Notes under the pieces: model-generated
The model's input: the letters and a program-made list of their open reading frames with translations, nothing else
Databases searched by the model: none
What the model was told of the DNA's origin: nothing
Made by a program: the position numbers and the translations under genes
Shown here: positions 1 to 8,026 of the stretch, in pieces
Numbering within the stretch: the first letter of the stretch is position 1
How the letters are laid out: every line of letters begins with the position of its first letter
Assembly (NCBI GenBank): GCA_003167495.1
Contig: PMSX01000297.1
Span: 1-32,573 of the forward strand
Length of the DNA stretch: 32,573 nt
From: Bryobacterales bacterium
Lineage (GTDB): Bacteria > Acidobacteriota > Terriglobia > Bryobacterales > Bryobacteraceae
Reading direction: 5' to 3'

Positions 1-1
1 G

Positions 2-121
2 CGAGACACGCCGAGAGGTACGGAGTACGCGTACAACATCGACGCGCATTTCAAAGAGAAAACGGGAACGGGCACCCGCATTGAGGGACGCCCGTGTTCG
101 CTCCAGTTCGAAAAGCAGTAG
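2..121 (+). CDS. C-terminal end of an unrecognised protein (partial, runs off left edge)
   Basis: An open frame enters from the left edge and runs 39 codons to a TAG at 119-121. About 70% of its third positions are G or C, and the peptide looks like real protein (it contains EYAYNIDAHFKEKTGTG and ends SLQFEKQ). I do not recognise the family. It converges on the TPR gene on the other strand and would overlap its last 71 nt. Those 71 nt encode only the tail of the TPR protein beyond its recognisable domain, which makes the overlap believable. With only 39 codons visible, a chance open frame cannot be excluded. Confidence 0.45.
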   Translation, partial: RDTPRGTEYAYNIDAHFKEKTGTGTRIEGRPCSLQFEKQ

Positions 122-1694
122 GCAACGCGGCGAGAATTCGGCCGATTACGGGCTCCCAGCCACCAGGAGTTTTTTGGCGAAAGAGGCGCATACTTGGGTA
201 CCAAGGGGAATCGTTGCGGTTTAAGAGCCAGCGCCAATCGGGAGCGAATGGCGTCAGCATCCACACTGGCTTGCCCAGCGTTCCAGCTAAATGGGCTACC
301 GCAGTGTCGGCGCTGATGAGCAGATCCATGCAGGAAAGGGCTGCGGCGGTTTCGGCGAAATCGGTTAAGAAAGGCGAAAGATCGCGGATGCGGTGAGCAA
401 GTCCCTCACTTCGCAGTTCCTGAGCGGGCGATCCCACCTGTAGGCTGAAGAACTCAACATCGTTGACGTTAGTCAGTGGCAGGAACGCACGCAATGGGAG
501 AGAACGATAGCGGTCGTTCGTGTGCTCTGGACGCCCCGCCCAAACCAAACCCACCTTGGGTCTGCCGCCGGCCAGACGCTGCGCCCAACATTCCCGAATG
601 GCGGCCGGAATCGTGAAACAGGCTGGGGGTGGAATAGATTCGAGCTCCGTTCCAAAAATCAGCGGCAAACTCAGCAAAGGACAGTGCGTAACAAAGCCGC
701 CGTCCGGGAGTGCTGCTGGTGTGACTTCCTGCTCCACCTGAAGCCAAGTCAAGAGCCGCTCCAGGGAAGGCGGAACCTCCAAGGCAATCCGGCCGCCAAG
801 CTTGGCAACCAACGGCAGATATCTGGCGAATTGAATAGTGTCGCCCGCGCCCTGTTCGGCATGCAGCAGAATATGTTTCCCCTCCAGGAAACTGCCGTCC
901 CACAAAGGCTGGATGAAGTTTCGACGCTGATCTCGCATCACCGTACTCCAGCGCCATTCGTATTCACGAAATCCTTGCCGATACTGTCCGCCCAAGAGTA
1001 GTGTCTGCGCCAAATTGCAGTGCGCCACGCCATTGTGGGGATCGAGAAGGCAGGCATGCGTGAGTACCTCTTCCGATTCGGCGAGACGACCAAGCTCGCC
1101 CAGAATATTGCCCATATTGCACAGGGCCTTCACATCGTCAGGCCGCAGTTCCCGCTGCCTCCGGCAACACGCCAGAGCTTCGTCGTGTCGGCCGAGGCGG
1201 AGGAGCGCAAGGGATCGGCTACCTAAAATGTCAAACTGCTCGCCACAAGCCGGCAAACTGAGTTCGCAGACCTTCAGCGCATCTTCTTCGCGACGTAGGT
1301 CAAGCAGTATTGAAGCGAGATTGCCAAATACATGCGGGTTGCTCGATCCGAGTACGATAGCGGCAAGGAAGTGTGGGACAGCCTCGCTTGGGTACGCCGG
1401 CATGAGCACGTGCGCGAGAGAAGCTCGGTAGGCAGCGCTGTTTGGATCGGCGTCTGCTGCTTTCCGCAGGTTGTACGCGGCCTCCTCCAGGCTGCCGGTA
1501 TTTGCCTGGGCGTGGCCAAGAAGGTGCCGCGCCTCAGCATTGAACGGTGCAAAGCGCACCGCCTTATCGAGGATCACGAGGGCATTTGCGTGTTCACCAT
1601 CCGCTAGGTTCCGCGACGCTTCGGCGAGAGCTTCCTCCAGCGATAGCTGGCGCAGCCGGCCGGAGCTATCGCGCACGCGAAATGCCGTCTTCAC
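51..1694 (-). CDS. TPR protein with C-terminal heptosyltransferase-like (GT9-type) domain
   Basis: The protein is 547 aa and starts at a GTG. Residues about 30-250 are tandem 34-residue TPR-like units with alternating small and aromatic positions (for example ALVILDKAVRFAPFNAEARH). Residues about 265-520 match the domain often fused to bacterial TPR arrays and related to ADP-heptose:LPS heptosyltransferases. Visible blocks are EQGAGDTIQFARYLP near 280, KVGLVWAGRPEHTNDRYRSLP at 380-400, and SADTAVAHLAGTLGKPVWML at 461-480. Family knowledge suggests protein-protein scaffolding or glycan or protein glycosylation, but the substrate is unknown. There is no signal peptide, so it is probably cytoplasmic. 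The last ~23 residues lie beyond the usual domain end and overlap the convergent frame at the left edge. It has no obvious operon partner. The fold assignment is solid and the enzymatic activity is inference. Confidence 0.85.
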   Translation of the reverse strand: MKTAFRVRDSSGRLRQLSLEEALAEASRNLADGEHANALVILDKAVRFAPFNAEARHLLGHAQANTGSLEEAAYNLRKAADADPNSAAYRASLAHVLMPAYPSEAVPHFLAAIVLGSSNPHVFGNLASILLDLRREEDALKVCELSLPACGEQFDILGSRSLALLRLGRHDEALACCRRQRELRPDDVKALCNMGNILGELGRLAESEEVLTHACLLDPHNGVAHCNLAQTLLLGGQYRQGFREYEWRWSTVMRDQRRNFIQPLWDGSFLEGKHILLHAEQGAGDTIQFARYLPLVAKLGGRIALEVPPSLERLLTWLQVEQEVTPAALPDGGFVTHCPLLSLPLIFGTELESIPPPACFTIPAAIRECWAQRLAGGRPKVGLVWAGRPEHTNDRYRSLPLRAFLPLTNVNDVEFFSLQVGSPAQELRSEGLAHRIRDLSPFLTDFAETAAALSCMDLLISADTAVAHLAGTLGKPVWMLTPFAPDWRWLLNRNDSPWYPSMRLFRQKTPGGWEPVIGRILAALPTAFRTGANTGVPQCGCPFPFSL

Positions 1695-1761
1695 GCTAAA
1701 TGAGTGGCTGAGAGTGAAGGGAATTCGCGAGACGTTTCACCTTACTTCGAGCCTCGACCGA

Positions 1762-1851
1762 GCAAAGGTGGGGACTGCCACAGCGCCCGGAATCAGCCCC
1801 GATGCGAAGCCGAATCCTCAACCATCGCGTGCTGGCTGTCCCCACCTTTGC
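1762..1851. repeat. Long-stem inverted repeat (REP/MITE-like) between brxA and the TPR gene
   Basis: A perfect 14-bp inverted repeat, GCAAAGGTGGGGAC at 1762-1775 and GTCCCCACCTTTGC at 1838-1851, encloses about 62 nt. After one mismatch the arms keep pairing inward (TGCCA against TGGC, then GC against GC), giving a stem of roughly 20 bp. It fills most of the 179-nt gap between two minus-strand genes. There is no U-tract after either arm, so it is not a standard Rho-independent terminator. It could be a palindromic mobile repeat or an mRNA 3'-end stabiliser. Confidence 0.6.
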
Positions 1852-1873
1852 GTTGCGGCGCTGCCGGACGGGC

Positions 1874-2305
1874 TTATTTCTTCGCCGTCGCGCAATGCTG
1901 ATCGAATGCTTCCGTCAGCATCTTGGCAATCGTGCCCGCGTCCGAACTTTCAATCTGGAAACGGTGCAGCGCGAAAACCGGCTGCCCATCTCGAAAAATC
2001 GCCACTGAGGGCGACGAAGGCGGAACACCCGGCAACAATTCACGCACCCGCGCCACGGCTTCGATATCCGCGCCGGCAAAGACAGTAGCAGCCTTATCGG
2101 GCCGGTTCGGATGGTTTAGCGCCAAACCAATGGCTGGCCGCGCTTTGCCAGCCGCACAGCCGCACACGGAGTTGGTAATCATCAGAACTGTCCCGCTACC
2201 AGGAGACAGCAGACGGTTTACCTCTTCCGCGGTTCTTGCTTCTTCTACTCCGTACTGCGTCAAATCCTGACGCATGGGAACAATGAGATGCTCTGGATAA
2301 CGCAT
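1874..2305 (-). CDS. Bacilliredoxin, BrxA/BrxB (YphP/YqiW, DUF1094) family
   Basis: This 143-aa protein has the usual length of the BrxA/BrxB family. It has a thioredoxin-like layout with the diagnostic Cys-Gly-Cys motif in SVCGCAAGKARP (C48 and C50), followed by the conserved ARP and the segment PSSPSVAIFRDGQPVF. In Firmicutes these proteins remove bacillithiol from S-bacillithiolated proteins. In other phyla, including Acidobacteria, a family member may reduce mixed disulfides with another low-molecular-weight thiol. It is cytoplasmic. The start lies 10 nt downstream of the stop of the coiled-coil gene on the same strand, so the two are probably cotranscribed. I cannot separate BrxA from BrxB by eye. 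Confidence 0.9.
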   Translation of the reverse strand: MRYPEHLIVPMRQDLTQYGVEEARTAEEVNRLLSPGSGTVLMITNSVCGCAAGKARPAIGLALNHPNRPDKAATVFAGADIEAVARVRELLPGVPPSSPSVAIFRDGQPVFALHRFQIESSDAGTIAKMLTEAFDQHCATAKK

Positions 2306-2315
2306 GATGTGTTGA

Positions 2316-3203
2316 TTAAGCTCCGCCCCGGCCAGTCTGGACTTTCGGTGTCGCCAAGTAACCGGAAATCGCGTCTTTCTTTACCGAATTGATTACGATT
2401 TCATAAGGCTGGCGCGCCTTCGACGTATAAAACTGAATGGGCTCGTTGACCGTCCGGTCCTTCTTCTCGACCGTCTTGTCGTCCGCCGTGATCTCAATCG
2501 TGAAGCGGTTTTTCTTCGGATCCGCCTTCTTCAATTCGATGGAGACATCTGCTACTCGCGTAAACTGCTTGTTCTTGTTGATCGTGAATTCCGCATAGTT
2601 GCGTTCGCCTAATTCGCGAAGCGCTTTCAATTCAGTGGCATTTGTGGCGATCAGACTCGAATGGTTGTCAAGCTCGCCCGTCGCGCGCTTTAAGTTCGAA
2701 ATGGTCTGCTCAAGCTGGCTCTTGGTGGTGCCCAGATCCGTCTTCACCGTGCCCACGTCCGTAGTTACCGAAGCCAGTTGGGTTGTTGCGGTATCGGCTG
2801 TCGCTTTCACCTGTGAAATAGCCGCTTCCTCGGCCTTTTGCTCGTCTGCAACCTTCGCCTGCAACGCTTCTACCTTGCGCTGTGCATCAACCCTTGCTTG
2901 CCCGACAAGGGCGTTGGCTTGCATCTGTTGCTGATGCAATTGTGATTGCAATGTTTCGACTGTGCGCTTTGAAGCTTGGACTTGCTCGTTGGAATCGACC
3001 TTCATCCGATCAATGGCCGCGTTGACGTCGTTCGTCAACTTCGTTATGTCGGCCCTTGATTCGCTACGCACTTTATCCAGTTGCACAAACTGGAAGATGC
3101 TCGAGACTCCCAGCAAGACCAGAGCCCCGATCAGGAGTGGCGCTTTCCAGTTCGGCCCCGATGGTGGCGGAATGATGTATGTCGGCTGTTGTGGACTTCC
3201 CAT
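2316..3203 (-). CDS. Membrane-anchored coiled-coil protein of unknown function
   Basis: The 295-aa protein has four visible parts: a short proline-rich N-terminus (residues 1-20), one transmembrane helix (about 21-40, APLLIGALVLLGVSSIFQFV), a long Gln/Ala/Lys/Thr-rich coiled coil (about 43-195, with heptad-like stretches such as QLEQTISNLKRA), and a C-terminal beta-rich domain (about 203-290, YAEFTINKNKQFTRVADVSIEL through EPIQFYTSKARQPYEIVINSV). The topology would place the coiled coil and C-terminal domain outside the cytoplasm, although this depends on signal-anchor orientation. I recognise no named family. It probably forms a transcript with the bacilliredoxin 10 nt downstream, but the functional link is unknown. 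A 115-nt gap separates it from tdk upstream, so it may have its own promoter. Confidence 0.8.
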   Translation of the reverse strand: MGSPQQPTYIIPPPSGPNWKAPLLIGALVLLGVSSIFQFVQLDKVRSESRADITKLTNDVNAAIDRMKVDSNEQVQASKRTVETLQSQLHQQQMQANALVGQARVDAQRKVEALQAKVADEQKAEEAAISQVKATADTATTQLASVTTDVGTVKTDLGTTKSQLEQTISNLKRATGELDNHSSLIATNATELKALRELGERNYAEFTINKNKQFTRVADVSIELKKADPKKNRFTIEITADDKTVEKKDRTVNEPIQFYTSKARQPYEIVINSVKKDAISGYLATPKVQTGRGGA

Positions 3204-3318
3204 TTTCTCTTTTCCTGTCAGGATTTGATTCCGGAACTAACTCACTTATTATATAAGCTTTATACAGGCGGCTCGCCAGCGGCGTCAACGCCACGCGTCG
3301 GATCCGTGCCACACAACG

Positions 3319-3942
3319 CTATTTTTTTGATTCATTTGCGCCTCCGGAGGTTACGAGACCGAAGTTTAAAACTTCCTGTTTTGGTACTCCCGGCTCAAAA
3401 CAACGGCGGCAGCGCGCCTCATACGCACCGTCCGCTCCCACCATTATCAGCTCATCGGAACCCACTAATCGCTGTGTATGCTTCGCGGGAGCGCCGCAGC
3501 GCATGCAAATCGCCAGTGTTTTTGTAATCGACTCAGCCACCGCCAGCAGATCCGGCATCGGCGTGAACGGCCTGCCCATGAAGTCTGTGTCGAGTCCCGC
3601 GATAATCACCTGCTTGCCGCCATCGGCCAGCTGATTAGCCACAGCGACTAATTCCGGCCCGAAAAAATTCGATTCGTCTACGCCGACAACCTGAGTCCGC
3701 CAGTCGAGTTTCGCCAAAATTTCCCCCGCGCCGTTTACTGGCTCGGAGCGCATCCGGACATCGGCATGCGTCACGATTTCCGATATTGAATAGCGATCGT
3801 CGATCGCCGGCTTGAAGACCTGCACCCGCTTACGGGCGATCACCGCCCGCCGCAGACGCCGTATCAACTCCTCACTCTTACCGGAAAACATGGGGCCGCA
3901 AATGGCTTCGATCCAGCCTGTATTCGGTACAAGCAGTTCCAA
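3319..3942 (-). CDS. tdk: Thymidine kinase (type II)
   Basis: This enzyme phosphorylates thymidine to dTMP with ATP in pyrimidine salvage, in the cytoplasm. The 207-aa length is normal for bacterial type II TK. Visible motifs are the P-loop GPMFSGKS at 16-23, the catalytic VDES (D89, E90), the lasso region AGLDTDFMGRPF around 115-125, and a structural zinc site formed by two CxxC pairs (C146/C149 and C178/C181). All key residues are present. It begins 3 nt after the stop of the fucosidase gene on the same strand and is presumably cotranscribed with it. That pairing has no obvious metabolic logic. Confidence 0.96.
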   Translation of the reverse strand: MELLVPNTGWIEAICGPMFSGKSEELIRRLRRAVIARKRVQVFKPAIDDRYSISEIVTHADVRMRSEPVNGAGEILAKLDWRTQVVGVDESNFFGPELVAVANQLADGGKQVIIAGLDTDFMGRPFTPMPDLLAVAESITKTLAICMRCGAPAKHTQRLVGSDELIMVGADGAYEARCRRCFEPGVPKQEVLNFGLVTSGGANESKK

Positions 3943-3945
3943 TTT

Positions 3946-5286
3946 CTAAACGCTCTCCCGCTTGCGGTTTACGCGAATAGCATTCATATCCTGCGTCGGT
4001 TCGCCGTCACACTCCACAGCCAGCGTCGTCACCAGCGGATCCGGCGCGCTCGCCGGCAGCCCCATAAAGCGCACCCGGAAATCCTCCTGGGCGAATTTTA
4101 CCGGGGTCCGGCCCGGGTACATTTTGGCCGAGAGAACCTTTTGCTGCAGACCGCCCACGGCGAGCGTTTCGCCAGGCCAGAAATGCGTGTGAATATACAA
4201 CGTGTTTCCCTGGCGTGTAAATTGGGCTAACTCCGAATGCCGCGCCTGACACTTATCGGCTTTGTGAATCAGTTCGCTATGGCCATCCATCCACCGGCCC
4301 ACCTTCGTAAGAATGTCTACCGATTGTTCCGGAATGGATCCGTCTGCTTTCGGTCCGATGTTCAAAAGATAATTTCCCTGGTCGCGCGTGCATTGCAACA
4401 AATTGCGCACCACGGTTTTGGGCGATTTCCAATTATCGTCTCCGCGATTAAAGCCCCAGCTATCGTTCATCGTCATGCACGCTTCCCAAGGCGCAGCCGA
4501 CGCCTGGATATGCTGCTCGGGCGTAGTGAAATCTTCCGGAATCCCGGAACGGTTGTTGATCAAAATATCGGGCTGCAGTTCGCGCACCATTTTGTTCATT
4601 TTTTCCGATTCCCAGCCCTCCGCGGTCAGCGGCCAGTTTACGTCGTACCACATCACAGCCACCTTGCCGTAGTTGCTGCATAACTCGCGCACCTGACCAT
4701 GAATGTAATCGACAAAGCGCCGCCGCGCCTCCTCATCTGTCTTGCAACGGGCCCCGTCGGGATGATGCCAATCCATCAATGAATAATAAAACCCATGCCG
4801 CAAACCTTCCGCCTCCGCCGCTTCCACATATTCGGCCACCAGATCGCGGCCGGCGGCTTGCTTGGGCGCGCAATAGTCGGTGAGCTTAGTATTGAAAAGG
4901 CAGAACCCCTCGTGGTGCTTCGTGGTCATCACCATATACTTCATACCCGCTGCCTTCGCTAATTTGGCCCATGCCCGCGCCGCGTGGGGCTTCGGATTGA
5001 ACTGCTTAGCCAGCAGCTGGTATTCGGCCACCGGAATGCCTTCCTCTTCCATGGCCCATTCGTGTTGTCCGAGCACGCTGTACAGCCCGAAATGAATGAA
5101 CATGCCGAAGCGCGCCTCGTGCCACCATTGCATGCGCCTTTCGCGAGCTTCCACCGTGGATGTGCGTGGCCCGGTGTCTGCCGCGTGCTCCTGCGCAATG
5201 CCTGTGCTCGAACCCGCCGCTGTCGCTGCGAATGCCGCGGCGCCTTTCAATAGTCCGCGGCGGGAAAGACTATGTGAATTCATCAT
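3946..5286 (-). CDS. Alpha-L-fucosidase, GH29 family, Tat-exported
   Basis: The 446-aa protein hydrolyses terminal alpha-L-fucose from glycans. The N-terminus has a twin-arginine signal (SRRGLLKGAAAFAATAAG, about residues 8-25) ending near AQEHA, so it should be exported folded to the periplasm or beyond. The GH29 catalytic barrel follows: WWHEARFGMFIHFGLYS (54-70), MTTKHHEGFCLF (120-131) with the substrate-binding HH pair, YYSLMDWHHP (167-176), and VMWYDVNWPL (211-220), where D215 sits at the usual nucleophile position. The acid/base residue varies among GH29 members and I cannot assign it. The start could be either of two adjacent ATGs (5286 or 5283). Only 33 nt separate it from the divergent methyltransferase gene, so promoter elements must be squeezed into or overlap the coding ends. 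Confidence 0.92.
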   Translation of the reverse strand: MMNSHSLSRRGLLKGAAAFAATAAGSSTGIAQEHAADTGPRTSTVEARERRMQWWHEARFGMFIHFGLYSVLGQHEWAMEEEGIPVAEYQLLAKQFNPKPHAARAWAKLAKAAGMKYMVMTTKHHEGFCLFNTKLTDYCAPKQAAGRDLVAEYVEAAEAEGLRHGFYYSLMDWHHPDGARCKTDEEARRRFVDYIHGQVRELCSNYGKVAVMWYDVNWPLTAEGWESEKMNKMVRELQPDILINNRSGIPEDFTTPEQHIQASAAPWEACMTMNDSWGFNRGDDNWKSPKTVVRNLLQCTRDQGNYLLNIGPKADGSIPEQSVDILTKVGRWMDGHSELIHKADKCQARHSELAQFTRQGNTLYIHTHFWPGETLAVGGLQQKVLSAKMYPGRTPVKFAQEDFRVRFMGLPASAPDPLVTTLAVECDGEPTQDMNAIRVNRKRESV

Positions 5287-5319
5287 GGAATCTATGTAAT
5301 CATTTTTGTACCACTTTGG

Positions 5320-5997
5320 GTGACGGGATTGGAAATATTGCTTTCAAAACGCTTCATAGAGCCGGAACTTCTCGAACATGCCCCCATCGACGAAGCTCGT
5401 GCAAACTTGGCGCAAATCGCGCGCCTTAACCAGCATTTTGGTGGTCACAGCGTGCTTCGTAACACGCTGGCCCAAGTAGTAAACGGCAACCCGGCCTTTA
5501 CTTTGCTCGATATTGGCTCAGCTTCCGGCGATACCGCCAACCTCATTGCCCAACTCTATCCGGCCGCAACCGTCACCAGCCTTGATCTCAACCCAGTCAA
5601 CCTGGCGGACGCGCCATTTCCAAAGCTTTTGGCCGACGCTTTTCATCTTCCGATCAAGCCTGGCAGCTTCGACTTCGTTTTCTGCTCGCTTTTCTTACAT
5701 CATTTCGAAGACCCGTTGGTGACTGAGCTAATGGGCGGCTTTTACCGCATTGCTCGCCGCGCGCTGCTAATTTCAGATCTGGAACGCCACATTTTGCCTT
5801 ATCTGTTCTTTCCTCTGACCAAGCCGCTTTTCGGGTGGACGCCAATCACGATGCACGATGGCATGTGCTCCATCCGCGCCGCCTTCCGTGCCGGCGAAAT
5901 TCGAGAACTTGCCAAGAACGCGGGCATTCCGGATCCCGAGGTCACCGTTCACAGGCCTGCGTTTCGGATTTCGGTTGTGGCCAGAAAGAATGGCTAG
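5320..5997 (+). CDS. Class I SAM-dependent methyltransferase
   Basis: The protein is 225 aa with a GTG start. The SAM-binding motif I is TLLDIGSASGDTAN (61-74). It is followed by the acidic motif II region VTSLDLNPVNL near 84-94, the LLADAFHLPIKPGSFDFVFCSLFLHHF segment (motifs III-IV), and a helical C-terminal cap. The N-terminus (KRFIEPELLEHAPIDEARANL) resembles small-molecule methyltransferases that in other genomes sit beside type III polyketide synthase genes, but no such partner is present here. The substrate is unknown. A TTG a few codons in is an alternative start, and the ribosome-binding site is poor for both. It converges on the MFS gene, with 7 nt between the two stops. Confidence 0.85.
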   Translation: MTGLEILLSKRFIEPELLEHAPIDEARANLAQIARLNQHFGGHSVLRNTLAQVVNGNPAFTLLDIGSASGDTANLIAQLYPAATVTSLDLNPVNLADAPFPKLLADAFHLPIKPGSFDFVFCSLFLHHFEDPLVTELMGGFYRIARRALLISDLERHILPYLFFPLTKPLFGWTPITMHDGMCSIRAAFRAGEIRELAKNAGIPDPEVTVHRPAFRISVVARKNG

Positions 5998-6004
5998 GTA
6001 GCTC

Positions 6005-7291
6005 TCATTCCGGCACCGGAAGTGGGACTGACTCCTCTCGCCCATCTACTTTCTCCTGCCCACTCTCCTCCAAATGAAACACCTGCCTCGGCTTCCCCAC
6101 CACAAACCAATAGCTAATCACCGCCACGAGCAGAAATCCGCTCGCAATGGCGAATGCGACGAAGAAACTTTTCGTCTTGTCCAGCGCATAGCCGGTAATC
6201 CACGGCGCAAAAATGCCGGCGAAATTACCAATGCAGTTCTGCAATCCCGTCCACTTCCCGGCTGTACCTGGTCCCGCCAGTAATTGCGTTAACGCCCAGT
6301 GATTCGAAGACCACCCGCCCATGGCGATGAACATCAAAAGGAGCAACGTCGTACTCCATTGCTCATTCGGCGCACTCACTGCCGCAAACATTAAAGGGCA
6401 ACAAAACAGCAATCCCAGACACATGCTCAGTTGCCGGACTTTACCGGCATCATGTCCCCGCCGGATAATCCAATCCGCCAGGAACCCAAATAACGCCGAC
6501 GCGACAGCCACCGCAACATAGCAAAGCGTCGCAACATTTCTCAGATGCGTGCCCGAATAATGGCGCTCGTTTTCAAGATAGTAAGGTAGCCAGTTGAGCG
6601 TGAAATACCACGCATAATTCCCGCCGAACAACCCCACCGCCGTGCCCCAAAAAACGCGCGACTCCATCAGCTTCTGGTAGCTCATGGCTTTCACAATCTC
6701 TGACGATTTGGCCACCAGGATTTTGTGCGGTAAACGCCCAGCCACCGTACACCAGGGCACAAGCCAAAGCATGCTTGCAGCGCCAATGATAATGAACATG
6801 CCGCGCCAATCAAACTTGGCCAGAATTTCAATGCCAACAAATGCCCCGACCGCCGGACCCAATTTCGAACCTGCGTCAATCAAACCGTTTGCGGTTCCAC
6901 GCAGCCTTTCGGGAAAACTGACGACCATCATCTTGGCGTAGGCCGGATAAGCCAGAGACTCGCTCAGTCCGAGGAGCAGGCGCAGGAGAAAGAACTGCCA
7001 AAACAAATTCGCCAGACCCGTTGCGCCCGTCGCCGCTGACCACAGAAAGAAGGCCAGCGCATATAGCCAGTTGACATTCCAACGGTCGATAATTTTCGCG
7101 GCTCCCAGTTGAGCTAGCGCATAGGTGAAAGAAAAGGCCCCCATGAGGAACCCCATCACGTTCGCCGTTAGATGCAACTCAGCTCGCAGCCGGACAGCCG
7201 CAATAGCCAGATTCCCGCGGTCCGCATAATTGATACAGACCGACGCCACGAGCAAGAGAAGAGCAAACCAGTGCAGCGCTCGTGGTTTCAT
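6005..7291 (-). CDS. MFS transporter, anion:cation symporter (hexuronate/glucarate-like) type
   Basis: The protein has about 428 aa and about 12 transmembrane segments. The ACS-family hallmarks are present: INYADRGNLAIAA in TM1 (R and D in the usual place), a loop WNVNWLYALAFFLWSAATGA, the RLLLGLSESLAYPAYAKMMVVSFPERLRGTANGLID stretch (spanning TM4-5), and DWRGMFIIIGAASMLW in TM6. Family members import hexuronates, glucarate/galactarate, tartrate or related organic anions by proton symport. The substrate here cannot be read. I chose the ATG at 7291 because GAGG sits 5 nt upstream. In-frame upstream starts exist at ATG 7306 and at a TTG at 7330 that would overlap the previous gene. It is the last gene of the valS operon. 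Confidence 0.85.
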   Translation of the reverse strand: MKPRALHWFALLLLVASVCINYADRGNLAIAAVRLRAELHLTANVMGFLMGAFSFTYALAQLGAAKIIDRWNVNWLYALAFFLWSAATGATGLANLFWQFFLLRLLLGLSESLAYPAYAKMMVVSFPERLRGTANGLIDAGSKLGPAVGAFVGIEILAKFDWRGMFIIIGAASMLWLVPWCTVAGRLPHKILVAKSSEIVKAMSYQKLMESRVFWGTAVGLFGGNYAWYFTLNWLPYYLENERHYSGTHLRNVATLCYVAVAVASALFGFLADWIIRRGHDAGKVRQLSMCLGLLFCCPLMFAAVSAPNEQWSTTLLLLMFIAMGGWSSNHWALTQLLAGPGTAGKWTGLQNCIGNFAGIFAPWITGYALDKTKSFFVAFAIASGFLLVAVISYWFVVGKPRQVFHLEESGQEKVDGREESVPLPVPE

Positions 7292-7326
7292 GTTTGCCTC
7301 GGTCATCCTCGCCAAGGCTATCAAAC

Positions 7327-8022
7327 TCAATGCAAGTAAAAGAGACTTAACCGTGGCACTTTGCCGCGCTCCAACACCGCCGTATCCAGATAGCGCCTCT
7401 CCAACATGGACAGTTGCTCCGCTGTCATCTTTCCACGGTAGGGACTCAATTCCCGGTCTAGCGCTTCGCGGATCGCATACAAATCTTCTTCCGTTTGCCG
7501 GGCGCGCAAAATGGCGACGATCTTGTCTTCGAGCGAGGTCAACCGGCGTTCCAAGTCTTCCAGTTCTTGCATCCGATTTTCCGCGTCGGAGGCCAGCGAT
7601 TCAAGTGTCGCCGCCACATCGTGCAATGCACTGTTCGCATTCGCCCGCAAGGCGCCGGCTGCCTTCGCCAGATGCCCGCGCAGGTCATCCACTCTGAATG
7701 GCGCCTCAGTCTGCCCGCGCTTCGCCGTAGCGGGATTGCGTTGCGCAGCTTCCATCACTGCTTGCGCGCAATAGGCCACTGAATTTACGTTGCGTCGCTT
7801 TACTTTCCGGCCACGCCACTTTTCAAACGCTTCATCTATGCCCTTCAGAACTGCCTCAAGCGGAATGCCTGCCATCTTCCAGCTTTCAATCAGCGCCCAA
7901 TCGAGCGGTGATAACAGAAACAAGCCCGTTCCACGCGCACGTTGGAAGTGTTCCTCGATCTCGGTGAAGTAGTTGAAATAGTTGCTCGGCCAATCGGCTT
8001 CGGGCGTTTCCCTCTGACTCAT
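7327..8022 (-). CDS. Unknown protein in the valS-nadC-birA operon
   Basis: The protein has about 231 aa starting at the ATG at 8022, and I do not recognise a named family. Residues about 10-95 are rich in aromatic and charged residues (WPSNYFNYFTEIEEHFQRARG, LSPLDWALIESWKMAGIPLEAVLKGIDEAF) and look like a small helical DNA- or protein-binding fold. The second half contains a predicted coiled coil (MQELEDLERRLTSLEDKIVAILRAR) and a helical tail. There is no signal peptide or membrane segment, so it is probably cytoplasmic. An extra in-frame 18-residue extension up to 8076 would overlap birA and looks spurious. It starts 4 nt after the birA stop, so it is translated from the same mRNA as birA, nadC and valS. 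Confidence 0.75.
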   Translation of the reverse strand: MSQRETPEADWPSNYFNYFTEIEEHFQRARGTGLFLLSPLDWALIESWKMAGIPLEAVLKGIDEAFEKWRGRKVKRRNVNSVAYCAQAVMEAAQRNPATAKRGQTEAPFRVDDLRGHLAKAAGALRANANSALHDVAATLESLASDAENRMQELEDLERRLTSLEDKIVAILRARQTEEDLYAIREALDRELSPYRGKMTAEQLSMLERRYLDTAVLERGKVPRLSLFYLH

Positions 8023-8026
8023 TGCT

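Noticed and set aside
1762..1851. Inverted repeat as a second copy of the RAYT-linked REP
   Set aside because: Arm sequence (AGGTGGGG type) and geometry differ from the GCAGGC hairpins, so they are not the same family by eye.
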